From Pelagibius sp. (lineage in GTDB: Bacteria; Pseudomonadota; Alphaproteobacteria; Kiloniellales; Kiloniellaceae), in contig JANQMC010000048.1 of the NCBI GenBank assembly GCA_028280305.1, forward strand, positions 1-64,000: a stretch of DNA of 64,000 nucleotides. The letters are read 5' to 3'. The position numbers were made by a program, and so were the translations under genes. The notes beneath the pieces are model-generated. The model worked only from the letters and a program-made list of their open reading frames with translations. It was not told the origin of the DNA and searched no databases. Shown here piece after piece: positions 24,844-33,450 of the stretch; the first letter of the stretch is position 1; each line of letters begins with the position of its first letter.

Positions 24844-25620
24844 TCACCATCCTCCGGACGCGCCACCGCCGCCGCCACTGCCGCCGCCGCCACTGAAACC
24901 ACCTCCGCTAAAGCCGCCGCCCCCAAAGCCGCCACCGCCGGAATACCCGCGGCCCGAACGTCCTCTGTGGTAGCCGCCGCCGATGCCGCCGCCGTCGCCG
25001 AACTCCTCGCGGTAACGGATCAGCAGGATGATGGCAATGACGATGAACAAGAACATCACCGGCGAGAATCGTTCCAGGAGGGGAACCTTTTTGGGCAGGG
25101 GGTCGTAGCTGCCGTCGATGGCGGCAAGGATGGCCTTCACCCCGGCTGTGATTCCGCCGGCGAAGTCGTTGTTGCGGAACGCGGGCAGGATCTCCCGCTC
25201 GATGATCATCTTGGCGATGGCGTCGGGCAGTTCCCCTTCGAGACCATAGCCGACTTCGATGCGCACCTTGCGTTCATTGGGCGCCGCGATCAGCAGCACG
25301 CCGTTGTTGCGTCCTGCCTGTCCAATGCCCCATTGGCGGAGGAGTTGGTAGCCGAATTCTTCGATCGTAGTGCCTTGCAGCGAAGGAAGGGTAACCACCA
25401 CGACCTGGTTGGAGGTTGCGCTCTCGTGGTCCGCCAGGAGCTGGGTGAGGCGGCTTTCTGCGCCGGTGCCCAGGAGGTTGGCATCATCGACCACCCTGCC
25501 GCTGAGGACGGGGAAATCCAGAGCCGCCCGGGCCGGCAGAGAGACGAAGGCCAGCGCCAACAGCAGTAAGACAATAGCCTGAACCCGCAGGGCCGGAGAA
25601 GCCAGGAGCGCGCGCACCAC
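24844..25620 (-). CDS. TPM-domain exported protein, YgcG family, Gly-rich tail
   Basis: 258-residue protein: signal peptide (about 1-32, ending LPARA), TPM domain about 35-165 with the typical LTQLLADHESATSNQVVVVTL and NNGVLLIAAPNERKVRIEVGYGLEG segments, a membrane helix at about 184-202 (VMFLFIVIAIILLI), and a tail made almost only of Gly and Ser (about 210-258). The Gly-rich end is usual in YgcG proteins. The GTG start lies 6 bases after the lemA stop, so the two are one operon. Function in the family is thought to concern envelope maintenance; unproven. Confidence 0.83.
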   Translation of the reverse strand: MVRALLASPALRVQAIVLLLLALAFVSLPARAALDFPVLSGRVVDDANLLGTGAESRLTQLLADHESATSNQVVVVTLPSLQGTTIEEFGYQLLRQWGIGQAGRNNGVLLIAAPNERKVRIEVGYGLEGELPDAIAKMIIEREILPAFRNNDFAGGITAGVKAILAAIDGSYDPLPKKVPLLERFSPVMFLFIVIAIILLIRYREEFGDGGGIGGGYHRGRSGRGYSGGGGFGGGGFSGGGFSGGGGSGGGGGASGGW

Positions 25621-25626
25621 GCCAGC

Positions 25627-26229
25627 CTAGTTGAACTTCACTTCTGGCGGCTCGGCCAGGGATTCAGGTTGGCTGAAGGTCTCGCGGAGATCCATGTCCG
25701 AGTAGAGCAGCGCGGCCCAGATACGGCCGGGGAAGGTGCGCAGTTCGGTGTTGTAGACCTGCACTGCCTGGATGTAGTCGCGCCGCGCCACGGCGATGCG
25801 ATTCTCGGTACCTTCCAGTTGGGCCTGCAGGTTGAGAAAATTCTGGTTCGATTTCAGATCGGGGTAGCGCTCCACCACCAGAAGCAGCCGCGACAGTGCC
25901 TGGGTGAGGGCGCCCTGATTGGCTTCGAAAGCCTGAAAGGCCTGGGGGTTGGAGAGAATGTCACTGGGGATCTGCATCTGGGTCGCCTTGGCCCGCGCCT
26001 CTACCACGGCGGTCAGGGTTTCCTGTTCCTGGGCGGCAAAGCCCTTCACCACCTCGACCAGATTGGGGATCAGATCGGCCCGGCGCTTGTACTGATTGTC
26101 GACCTGGGCCCAGGTGGCCTTCACCGCCTCGTCATAGGTCGGGATGTCGTTGACACCGCAGGCGGCCAGCAGGGAAACCAAAATGCCGCAGGCCATAAAG
26201 CGGGGGAATAAGCGACCAATTACATACAT
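25627..26229 (-). CDS. lemA: LemA family lipoprotein
   Basis: 200-residue LemA-family protein. The N-terminus has a lipobox (SLLAAC, Cys about 24), so it should be anchored in the inner or outer membrane facing the periplasm. The body is helical, with the family start YDEAVKATWAQVDNQYKRRADLIPNLVEVVKGFA and FNLQAQLEGTENRIAVARRDY-like segment. Start ATG 26229 with AAGGAA about 9 bases upstream. First gene of a three-gene unit with two TPM-domain proteins, an arrangement seen in many bacteria whose joint function is not known. Confidence 0.88.
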   Translation of the reverse strand: MYVIGRLFPRFMACGILVSLLAACGVNDIPTYDEAVKATWAQVDNQYKRRADLIPNLVEVVKGFAAQEQETLTAVVEARAKATQMQIPSDILSNPQAFQAFEANQGALTQALSRLLLVVERYPDLKSNQNFLNLQAQLEGTENRIAVARRDYIQAVQVYNTELRTFPGRIWAALLYSDMDLRETFSQPESLAEPPEVKFN

Positions 26230-26431
26230 GCGTGGAAATTCCTTAAAAGGCTAATAAGCCGGAACCTATCACCCGGTGGGTCGGAATTCTACCGCGCCGT
26301 CTGTGCCGGCCAGCCTCACCGCGGGCCGAGATTCCAAGCTCGATCGCGAGGGGCGGAAACAAAGACTGCCGGCCGGCGATTGCGCGCCGGCCGGCAGGGC
26401 TGGAAGTTGGAGGTCTGTGCGGGAAGCCGCT

Positions 26432-26887
26432 TTAGGCCGCTTCGCTCTCGATCACCTTGGACTGGCCCGCGATCTTGATGGTGCGGGGCTTCTTGGCCTC
26501 CGGCACCTCGCGGAGCAACTCGACGGTCAAGAGACCGTTTTCGAGCCGGGCGCCGGCGACCTTGATGTAATCGGCCAGATCGAAGCGGCGCTCGAAGGCG
26601 CGGTTGGCGATGCCACGATGCAGATACTTGGTCTGCTCGTCTTCAACGGCGGCTTTTTTGCCGGTGATGGTCAGGGTGTTTTCCTTGGCCGTGACGTCGA
26701 GCTCGTCTTCGGAAAAGCCGGCGACGGCCATCACGATCCGATAGCTGTCCTCGTCGAGGCGCTCGATGTTGTAGGGCGGATAGCTGTAGGCGCTGTCATC
26801 CTGCCGGCTGGCCGAATCCAGGGCCGAAGCAAGGCGGTCGAAACCGACGGTGGCGCGATACAGGGGGGAAAGATCAAGACTACGCAT
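26432..26887 (-). CDS. small heat-shock protein, Hsp20/alpha-crystallin family
   Basis: 151-residue IbpA-type chaperone that holds unfolded proteins in large oligomers. N-terminus MRSLDLSPLYRATVGFDRL is the classical alphaproteobacterial IbpA start; the alpha-crystallin domain (about 40-130) has YPPYNIERLDEDSYRIVMAVAGF and ends in the ENGLLTVELLREVPE strand; a C-terminal IKI-like tail (RTIKIAG) may bind the domain groove. ATG 26887 places AGGAG nine bases upstream; ATG 26893 is possible but only three bases from it. A ROSE-type thermometer and a sigma-32 promoter precede it. Confidence 0.92.
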   Translation of the reverse strand: MRSLDLSPLYRATVGFDRLASALDSASRQDDSAYSYPPYNIERLDEDSYRIVMAVAGFSEDELDVTAKENTLTITGKKAAVEDEQTKYLHRGIANRAFERRFDLADYIKVAGARLENGLLTVELLREVPEAKKPRTIKIAGQSKVIESEAA

Positions 26888-26889
26888 GT

Positions 26890-27000
26890 CCATATTCTCC
26901 TTGTTGAGCAACATGGTTGGTCATCGGGTCCACCGGATGGTCGAACCCTCGTCATATGCCGCATTTCCGGGAAACCCTGCTGGAGGCGTAACCCCGCGAC
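26890..27000 (-). promoter_or_regulatory. ROSE-type RNA thermometer (hsp20 leader)
   Basis: On the minus strand the last hairpin reads TTGCT (26907-26911), loop caaca, AGGAG (26897-26901), flanked by CCAT and ATGG. In ROSE elements this U-U-G-C-U strand masks the ribosome binding site through a U-G, U-A, G-G mismatch, C-G, U-A pairing that melts on heating. The rest of the leader, about 110 bases, has further GC-rich stems such as CCA-TCCGG-TGG. Extent upstream is set by the predicted transcription start near 27000. Confidence 0.82.
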
Positions 27001-27006
27001 ACCCCG

Positions 27007-27035
27007 TATATGGGGGGCCGGGAAACCGATTCAAG
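27007..27035 (-). promoter_or_regulatory. sigma-32 (RpoH) heat-shock promoter of hsp20
   Basis: Minus-strand CTTGAA (complement of 27030-27035), 14 bases, then CCCCATATA (complement of 27007-27015). This is very close to the RpoH consensus CTTGAA-N13/14-CCCCATnT. Start of transcription would be near 27000, giving a leader of about 110 bases that contains the ROSE element. Nothing else is evident between here and the gene at 27221. Confidence 0.75.
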
Positions 27036-27220
27036 CCTTGCTCAGAGCCATGAATATGATATTATTCCTAGTTCATATGGCGCCTTCCGGGACTTGCCGA
27101 TCCCAAGGGATTGTTAAGCCGCAACGCGCTAAACTTCGGCGTCAATGCGAGGGAAACCGTGGCCTGACACCGGCTGCGGGGACTCGGCTTCGGGTAACGA
27201 AAAGCTGTAAGAGATCCGTT

Positions 27221-27643
27221 TTGAGCGATCAGACCGTCGCCTTTTTTGATTCGACCTTCGACGAGGCCTTGTCGCTGACCCGCGAGGCGCGGGATTACCT
27301 GACCCATCGCGAGCCCGCCGAGCGCAAGGACCTCACGCCGAAGGACCGCATGGCCGTGAGCTGCGAGACCATGCGCCTGACCTCCCGCCTGACCCAGATC
27401 ATGGCCTGGCTGCTGGTGCAGAAAGCCGTCCATGCCGGCGAGATGACCCGCGCCGAGGCCACCGCGCCGGAGTTCCGGCTGGCCGGCAAGGAGGTCTGCG
27501 AAGAGACCATGCCGCCGGTGGAGGGGGCCACCCTGCAGCCGCGCCTCGTCGAGCTGCTGGATCGTTCCCACAAGCTCTATCAGCGGGTGGCGCGCCTCGA
27601 TGCCATGCAGGACCAGTCTCACCGCCCGGCGCTTCACCAGTAG
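27221..27643 (+). CDS. DUF1465 family protein
   Basis: About 140-residue helical protein of the alphaproteobacterial DUF1465 family, function unknown. Visible core: FFDSTFDEALSLTREARDYL, then AVSCETMRLTSRLTQIMAWLL, and a C-terminal helix LVELLDRSHKLYQRVARLD. The TTG at 27221 was chosen because the family begins close to this point and no ATG or GTG fits; the frame is open far upstream but without family resemblance. Ribosome binding site is weak (AAGAGA). A strong terminator follows at 27708. The order DUF1465, rpmE, ABC exporter is common in alphaproteobacteria. Confidence 0.8.
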   Translation: MSDQTVAFFDSTFDEALSLTREARDYLTHREPAERKDLTPKDRMAVSCETMRLTSRLTQIMAWLLVQKAVHAGEMTRAEATAPEFRLAGKEVCEETMPPVEGATLQPRLVELLDRSHKLYQRVARLDAMQDQSHRPALHQ

Positions 27644-27707
27644 CCCGGGACCGGTAGCGCAGTATCTGCGCCAGCCCGGCAAAACCGACCGAATACCGGC
27701 AAGACAA

Positions 27708-27737
27708 AAGGGCGGCCAAACAGCCGCCCTTGGTTTT
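27708..27737. terminator. intrinsic terminator after DUF1465 / rpmE
   Basis: AAGGGCGGC (27708-27716) pairs with GCCGCCCTT (27723-27731), followed on the plus strand by GGTTTTCTTT, and preceded by AAAA, so it can act for the convergent DUF1465 and rpmE transcripts. Confidence 0.8.
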
Positions 27738-27801
27738 CTTTCGAAACCTTAACCTCCCGGCCGGCCCCCAATAAAAATGGCAGGGCGCCGGTAGAGGCAG
27801 G

Positions 27802-28029
27802 TTACTCGGACTTCAGTCCGAAACCGCCGAAACGCTTGTTGAACTTCGCCACCTGACCGCCGCTGTCCACCAGACGATGCTCGCCGGTCCAGGCCGGGTG
27901 GGTCTTGGGGTCGATGTCCAGGCGCATGGTATCGCCCGCAGCCCCATAGGTGGAGCGCGTGGTGAATTCGGAGCCGTCGGTCATAACCACCTTGATTTCG
28001 TGGTATTCCGGATGCAGGTCTTTTTTCAT
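27802..28029 (-). CDS. rpmE: 50S ribosomal protein L31
   Basis: 75-residue L31. Beginning [20 protein letters not shown] and [16 protein letters not shown] segments are characteristic. The four zinc-binding cysteines of the C+ type are absent, so this is a zinc-free L31 as is usual in alphaproteobacteria. ATG 28029 with GAGG about 9 bases upstream. Monocistronic, divergent from the ABC exporter gene. Confidence 0.95.
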   Translation of the reverse strand: MKKDLHPEYHEIKVVMTDGSEFTTRSTYGAAGDTMRLDIDPKTHPAWTGEHRLVDSGGQVAKFNKRFGGFGLKSE

Positions 28030-28229
28030 GGCTTTGATCCTCGCGAAAGCGCCGGGCTGTATACCCGAGGGCGGGCCGTGATGCAAGCACCGAGAAGGGG
28101 CCTCCCGCCGCCCTGCCGGGAACCCTGGAAATCCGCCGAAAATTCACCATTTCAAGGCTTTGCGGGGCCGTTGCTGCGCCTTCGGGCTTGCGGGCCCGGC
28201 GCCGCCTTGCTGGAATGCCCCGCCAGCCC

Positions 28230-28292
28230 GGATCAACCTCTCCGGTTGATCCGTCCCTGGGTTGATTCGCGGCCGATCCGCCCGGCTGATCA
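28230..28292. repeat. short inverted and direct repeats in ABC exporter promoter region
   Basis: GGATCAACC (28230-28238) and GGTTGATCC (28244-28252) form a perfect 9-base inverted repeat. GGTTGATTC (28260), GGCCGATCC (28271) and GGCTGATCA (28284) are degenerate direct copies of the right arm. They lie between rpmE and the ABC exporter, 16-80 bases before the exporter start, and could be an operator cluster or a leader hairpin. Confidence 0.5.
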
Positions 28293-28307
28293 GAAAGAGT
28301 ATTGCCG

Positions 28308-30137
28308 ATGCGTATGTCTTCCCCCGCACCCCAAGGTGTCCGTAGCGATCTTGGGGAGGCCGCACCAGCCCGAAGCAGCTTGAAGCTTCTCGTCGAGCTC
28401 TGGCAGTTCGTGCGGCCCTACTGGCGTCAGCTCATCGGTGCGATGGCGGCCCTGCTGCTTGCGGCCTCCACCGTTCTGGGCCTCGGCATGGGTCTGCGCC
28501 GTTTGGTCGACGAGGGGTTTTCCGCCGGTAACGCCGCGCTTTTGAACCAGGCGGTCCTGGTCCTGTTTGGCGTGGTAATTCTGCTGGCGGCGGCCAGCTA
28601 TGCACGCTTCTTCCTGGTCTCCTGGATCGGTGAGCGCGTCGTGGCGGATATCCGCAAGCGGGTTTTCGATCACATCCTCACCCTCTCGCCCGGTTACTAC
28701 GAGGTGACCCGCACCGGCGAGGTGCTGTCGCGTCTGACCACCGACACCACGCTGTTGCAGACCGTGGTCGGTTCTTCCGTCTCCATCGCGATCCGCAACT
28801 CCCTGCTGCTGATCGGCGGCTCGGTCCTGCTGATCATCACTTCGGCAAAACTGACCGCCCTGGTTTTTCTGGTGGTGCCGCTGGTGCTGCTGCCGATCCT
28901 GACCTATGGCCGCCGGGTGCGCCGCCTCAGCCGCGACAGCCAGGACCGTATCGCCGATCTCGGCGTTTATGCCGGGGAAACGCTGGACGCGATCCGCACG
29001 GTGCAGGCCTTTGTGCACGAAGGCGAGGACCGGCGCCGCTTTGCCGGGCGGGTGGAGGAGGCTTTCGGCACCGCCCGGCGGCGCATCTCGGCCCGCGCCA
29101 TGCTGACCGCGGTGGTCATCGTGCTGGTCTTCGGCGCGGTCAGCGTCATCCTCTGGATCGGCGGTCACGATGTCCTCAGCGGCCGGATCTCCGCGGGGGA
29201 GCTTTCCGCCTTCGTCTTCTACGCCATCATCGTGGCCGGTGCCGCCGGGGCGGTAAGCGAGGTGATCGGCGATCTGCAGCGCGCCGCCGGCGCCACCGAA
29301 AGGCTGATGGATCTCTTGGAGGCGGAGCCGGAGATCACCGCCCCCTCCGACCCGCGTGCCCTGCCGCTGCCGGCCCGCGGCGCGGTCAGTTTCGACAACG
29401 TGGTGTTCAACTATCCTTCCCGCCCCGACCGCTCGGCCCTTCAGGGACTCAGCTTCACGGCGGAGCCGGGCGAGAAGATCGCCATCGTCGGTCCTTCCGG
29501 TGCCGGCAAGACGACGATCCTTCAGTTGCTGCTGCGGTTTTATGATCCCCAGCAGGGCACGATCCGCCTGGACGGCGTGCCTCTGGCGGAGGCCGATCCA
29601 GGGGAGCTGCGCGCCCGCATCGGCTTGGTGCCGCAGGAGCCGATCGTGTTTTCCACCAGCGCCTGGGAGAACATTCGCTACGGCCGCCCTGAGGCCAGCG
29701 ATGAAGAGGTGCGTCAGGCCGCGGCTGCCGCCGGGGCGCTGGAGTTTCTGGAGCAGTTGCCCGAGGGCCTGGACAGCTACCTCGGTGAGAAGGGCGTGCG
29801 TTTGTCGGGCGGCCAGCGCCAGCGCCTCGCCATCGCCCGCGCGATCCTGAAAGACCCGCCGCTGCTGCTGCTTGACGAAGCGACTTCGGCCCTGGATGCC
29901 GAGAGTGAGCGTGCCGTGCAGCAGGCCCTGGATCGGCTGATGGCCGACCGCTCCACCCTGGTGATTGCCCACCGTCTGGCAACGGTGTTGAAGGCCGACC
30001 GCATTCTGGTGATCGACGAGGGCCGCTTGGTGGAAAGCGGCAGCCACCAGGAACTTGTCGCCGCCGACGGGCTTTACGCCCGTCTCGCCGCCCTCCAGTT
30101 CGGCCAGGCCGCGGCCTTGGATACCTCGGCGGCCTAA
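28308..30137 (+). CDS. ABC exporter, fused permease/ATPase (MsbA/LmrA-like half transporter)
   Basis: 609-residue half-transporter. N-terminal transmembrane domain about 25-315 with six helices (WQFVRPYWRQLIGAMAALLL first); C-terminal ATPase about 355-590 with Walker A GPSGAGKT, Q-loop GLVPQEP, signature LSGGQRQRLAIARA, Walker B LLLLDEATSALD and H-loop VIAHRLAT. Works as a homodimer. The family includes lipid A flippases and multidrug exporters; this rpmE-linked form is widespread in alphaproteobacteria, substrate undefined. ATG 28308 has AAAGAG about 9 bases upstream; TTG 28302 and ATG 28314 are alternatives. Confidence 0.9.
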   Translation: MRMSSPAPQGVRSDLGEAAPARSSLKLLVELWQFVRPYWRQLIGAMAALLLAASTVLGLGMGLRRLVDEGFSAGNAALLNQAVLVLFGVVILLAAASYARFFLVSWIGERVVADIRKRVFDHILTLSPGYYEVTRTGEVLSRLTTDTTLLQTVVGSSVSIAIRNSLLLIGGSVLLIITSAKLTALVFLVVPLVLLPILTYGRRVRRLSRDSQDRIADLGVYAGETLDAIRTVQAFVHEGEDRRRFAGRVEEAFGTARRRISARAMLTAVVIVLVFGAVSVILWIGGHDVLSGRISAGELSAFVFYAIIVAGAAGAVSEVIGDLQRAAGATERLMDLLEAEPEITAPSDPRALPLPARGAVSFDNVVFNYPSRPDRSALQGLSFTAEPGEKIAIVGPSGAGKTTILQLLLRFYDPQQGTIRLDGVPLAEADPGELRARIGLVPQEPIVFSTSAWENIRYGRPEASDEEVRQAAAAAGALEFLEQLPEGLDSYLGEKGVRLSGGQRQRLAIARAILKDPPLLLLDEATSALDAESERAVQQALDRLMADRSTLVIAHRLATVLKADRILVIDEGRLVESGSHQELVAADGLYARLAALQFGQAAALDTSAA

Positions 30138-30147
30138 CACTGCGGCT

Positions 30148-30777
30148 TTAAGTGATGCTGGGATGCAAGATGGGGACGTAACCGGCGGCCAGGGCGGTCA
30201 CGGTCGAGGCCGGCGTTATGACGGAGACCGTGACACCGGCCGGTCGCTGGCGGGGCGGGCCGTAGCCGCTGTGTGACCAGGGGTGAAGTGCTGAGCCCCG
30301 GACCAGCCATGGTCTCGGATCGTCCGGCAGCAGTACGAAGCTGCCGTCCGGCAGGTTTTCGAGATCGGCGTCGTGATGACGCTGGTGGCGCCGTTGATCG
30401 AGGCGGTCGGCATGAAGCCGGGCATCGACGTCGGGTTGCCGCGGTGGCCGCGCTTGGGTCCAGCCGGTCCCGGCGGCCCAGCAGGCGAGGAACTTCCGGT
30501 AGTCGTCGCGCCGGCAGTGGCCGCAGGGGCGATGGCCCGCCGCCAGCGCCACGGCTTCGTCGAGGAAGAACAGCTCTGTCCAGGATCCCGGCGTCATCAA
30601 CTGTCGCTGCACCTCCTTCCAGGCGAGGCGGCAGATGATCCAGGATTTGGTCCGCCAGCCTTGGCTGCGCAGCGCCCGGTCGTTGTTGTGAAGGCAGCCG
30701 CGATTGCCCATGACGAGGCCGCGGCTGTCCACGGCCTCGATGGTGGAGAAGGGCGTAACGCGGTTCTGCAGCGGCAT
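30148..30777 (-). CDS. conserved protein of unknown function with CxxC motif
   Basis: 209-residue protein that I recognise as an uncharacterised bacterial family but cannot assign. Beginning MPLQNRVTPFSTIEAVDSRG, then LVMGNRGCLHNNDRAL, a Trp-rich strand region (QGWRTKSWIICRLAW), and the core TELFFLDEAVALAAGHRPCGHCRRDDYRKFL with a Cys-x-x-Cys plus a flanking His, possibly a metal site. The C-terminal half is Arg/His-rich with DPRPWL. It is convergent with the ABC exporter (10 bases between stops). The ATG at 30777 matches the conserved beginning; a longer frame upstream looks non-coding. Confidence 0.72.
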   Translation of the reverse strand: MPLQNRVTPFSTIEAVDSRGLVMGNRGCLHNNDRALRSQGWRTKSWIICRLAWKEVQRQLMTPGSWTELFFLDEAVALAAGHRPCGHCRRDDYRKFLACWAAGTGWTQARPPRQPDVDARLHADRLDQRRHQRHHDADLENLPDGSFVLLPDDPRPWLVRGSALHPWSHSGYGPPRQRPAGVTVSVITPASTVTALAAGYVPILHPSIT

Positions 30778-30987
30778 TCCAGGTTCTCTGTGGTCAACCC
30801 GCCGGCCGGCGGCCTTGAAAGCGCCGGATCGAAAGATTGTGGACGGACAGTCTATCACCTCCGGCACGGCGCAGGGATGGTGCCCTTCACCGGTGAAGGC
30901 GTCGCGTGATGTTCCTGACAGCACGCTGGCAGGAGTCGTCGGTTAGGTTCCGCTGAAGGTACCCGGAACCAAGGATCAGCGGCTGAC

Positions 30988-31869
30988 ATGGCGACACCAA
31001 AGACCGGAAACGATATTGCCCTTGGCACGTTTTACATGATCCTTGCGGCGCTGCTGTTGGCGCTGGGCGCCACTTCGGCACGACTTGCGGCCAGCGATCT
31101 GAACGTCTTTACCCTCGTATTCTGGTCGAACCTGTGGATGTTCGCTCTGATGTGCGCCTGGGTGTCATTCAAGCCCCCGGCCGGTGGTATCGGAACGAAG
31201 CGGCTGGCACGGCATTTTTTGCGGTCGGTCTTCACCTACAGCGCCTTGGTGACGTACTTCTACGCCTTGGCGCAGATCCCCTTTGCCAATGCGGTTATCC
31301 TGCAGTCGATGGGTCCGATCTTCGTTCCCGTTCTGGCACTGCTCATTTATCGCCGCTTGTCGGATCGCTATGTCTGGCTCGGTGTGCTGATAAGTTTCGC
31401 CGGTGTGGCCATGATCATTCAGCCCGGCAACCTCGGGATATCCCTGGGTGATGCCTCTGCCATCCTTGCTGCGCTCGGCGGTGCGGCTGCGGCGCTCGTC
31501 ATCTGGTCGTTGTCGACGACCGAGCCGCCTGTCCGGCAGATGTTCTATTTCTCACTCTTTGCGCTGCTTCTCTCGGCCATTCCACTGCCCTGGACATGGT
31601 CCTGGCCCAGCTCAACGCAGCTCTGGCAAATCGCTTTCGTCGCCGCTTTCACGCTTATCGGACAGTATTTCTATGCCAAGGCCTTTTCAGCCGCGCCCGC
31701 CGACAAGGTGAATACCTGGAGCTACATGACAATTGTGTTCGCGGCGGGCATCGGCTTTGTCGCTTGGAACGAGCCCATCCTTGCAGTGACGGTCGGCGGT
31801 GCGGTCTTGGTTGTGGGCGGTGCCCATCTGGCGACACGGGAACGCAAGGTTGCGCACAGCAGCCCTTGA
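30988..31869 (+). CDS. EamA/DMT family transporter
   Basis: 293-residue drug/metabolite-superfamily permease with ten membrane helices in two EamA repeats (about 8-140 and 150-285). The first repeat ends PIFVPVLALLIYRRLSDRYVWLGVLISFAGVAMIIQPG, the second ITIVFAAGIGFVAWNE-like before a short positively charged tail. Family members export amino acids, nucleosides or other metabolites; substrate unknown. ATG 30988 follows AAGGA by about 13 bases. Convergent with the NDH-2 gene. Confidence 0.88.
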   Translation: MATPKTGNDIALGTFYMILAALLLALGATSARLAASDLNVFTLVFWSNLWMFALMCAWVSFKPPAGGIGTKRLARHFLRSVFTYSALVTYFYALAQIPFANAVILQSMGPIFVPVLALLIYRRLSDRYVWLGVLISFAGVAMIIQPGNLGISLGDASAILAALGGAAAALVIWSLSTTEPPVRQMFYFSLFALLLSAIPLPWTWSWPSSTQLWQIAFVAAFTLIGQYFYAKAFSAAPADKVNTWSYMTIVFAAGIGFVAWNEPILAVTVGGAVLVVGGAHLATRERKVAHSSP

Positions 31870-31891
31870 TCCTGCACAAGAAGAGCCGGCC

Positions 31892-33217
31892 TCAATGCAG
31901 CTTCAGCTTCGGCCTGACGATGCGATTGACGTGGCCGACCAGGATCAGGGCGAGGCCCTTGATCCAGCCATGGATGGCGATGAGGTGCATGCGGTAGAGG
32001 GAGGTGTAGGCGATGCGGGCGAGGCGGCCCTCGATCGCCATGCGGCCGCCGACCAGGTTGCCCATCAGGCTGCCGACGGTGGAAAAACGGCTGAGCGCGA
32101 CCAGCGATCCCCTGTCGTTGTACACGAAGTCCTTCGGGGAGCGGCCCTCGGTCAGCGCGACGATGTTCTCGAAGACCTGGGTCGCCATCTGATGGGCGGC
32201 CTGGGCGCGCGGCGGGATCGGACGCTCTTCGCCTTCCGGGGTGTAGGCACAGCAGTCGCCGATGGCGAAGATGCGCGGGTCCCGGGTCGTCTGCAGGCTC
32301 GGCCCGACGATCAGGCGGTTCGCCCGGTCCACCTCAAGCCCGTCGAGGGCGGAGAGGTAATCCGGGCCCTTCACGCCTGCCGCCCAGAGGGTCAGCTCCG
32401 CATCGATGGTCCGGCCGCTTTTCGTTTTCACGGCGCCGGGCGTCACCGCTTCGACGACGGTGTCGGTGAGGATCTCGACCCCGAGGGCTTCGAGCTCGGC
32501 GGCGGCGGCCTCGGAGAGTTTTTCCGGCAGGGCGGGCAGGATGCGCGGACCGGCTTCCAGGATCGTGACCTTAAGGCGCGTCTCGTCGAAGACCTCCAGG
32601 CCGTAGTGGCGCAGCGCATGGGCGGCGTTGTAGAGCTCGGCGGCCAGTTCGACCCCGGTGGCCCCGGCGCCGACGATGGCGATCCGCACCCGGCTGTCGC
32701 TCTCGCCCTGGGCGAAGTTGTGTGTGACGCGCAGGCAGGCGTTCAACAGCTTGGAGCGGAAGTGGTCCGCCTGGCTGCGGTCTTCCAGGAAGAGGGCATG
32801 CTCCAGCACGCCGGGAATGCCGAAGTCGTTGGAGATTCCGCCGACGGCGAGCACGAGGTAGTCGTAGCGGATGCTGTGGGCGCCGATGACCTCCCGCCCG
32901 TCTTCGTCCGTAAGCGGTGCCGTGTGCACCAGACGCCTTTCCCGGTCGACCCCGGCGAAGGTGCCGTAGAAGAAGCGGTAACCCCAGCGCACGCCGTGGC
33001 CGCCGTAGCCGACCTCGTCCATGTTGGCATCCAGCGAGCCCGCCGCCACTTCGTGCAGCAGCGGCTTCCAGATATGCGTGCGGTTGCGTTCCACAAGGAT
33101 GATGTCGTAGCCGTCGCGCCCGAAGCGGTTGCCGAGGCGGCGCACAAGTTCCAGGCCGCCGGCGCCGCCGCCGACCACGACGATCTGCGTTTTTTGCTGC
33201 TCCGCCGTCGCGGCCAT
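31892..33217 (-). CDS. ndh: type II NADH:quinone oxidoreductase (NDH-2)
   Basis: 441-residue FAD enzyme that passes electrons from NADH to quinone without pumping protons, attached to the inner face of the membrane. FAD-binding motif VVVGGGAGGLELVRRLG at about 13-29; second dinucleotide motif IAIVGAGATGVELAAEL for NADH in the middle; a third FAD contact IFAIGDCCAYTP; and the quinone-side stretch APPRAQAAHQMA, here PPRAQAAHQMATQV. A C-terminal amphipathic end may hold it to the membrane. ATG 33217. Divergent from the MAPEG gene with 233 bases between. Confidence 0.87.
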   Translation of the reverse strand: MAATAEQQKTQIVVVGGGAGGLELVRRLGNRFGRDGYDIILVERNRTHIWKPLLHEVAAGSLDANMDEVGYGGHGVRWGYRFFYGTFAGVDRERRLVHTAPLTDEDGREVIGAHSIRYDYLVLAVGGISNDFGIPGVLEHALFLEDRSQADHFRSKLLNACLRVTHNFAQGESDSRVRIAIVGAGATGVELAAELYNAAHALRHYGLEVFDETRLKVTILEAGPRILPALPEKLSEAAAAELEALGVEILTDTVVEAVTPGAVKTKSGRTIDAELTLWAAGVKGPDYLSALDGLEVDRANRLIVGPSLQTTRDPRIFAIGDCCAYTPEGEERPIPPRAQAAHQMATQVFENIVALTEGRSPKDFVYNDRGSLVALSRFSTVGSLMGNLVGGRMAIEGRLARIAYTSLYRMHLIAIHGWIKGLALILVGHVNRIVRPKLKLH

Positions 33218-33450
33218 GCTTCGCCTTGCTTTCTTTGGAGGGGGGAAACCGGAATCTTCGGAACCGGATTATGTCGGGCGGCGTCTTCGACTGCAATTCC
33301 CACATTGCATGGACTCGAAGGCATAATGCCTGCTCAGAAAGTGCGTGTGGATTGACGATCTCGCTAGTGGCGTAGATGAAGGCTGCGAGTTTAGAAGGGC
33401 CCGTCCGGCGATCGGTTGCTTAAGAAGAGTCTCGACAGGGGGAGTGTGCC

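Noticed and set aside
26276..27220. Long upstream extension of the DUF1465 frame
   Set aside because: It runs antisense through hsp20 and its promoter; the family begins near 27221.
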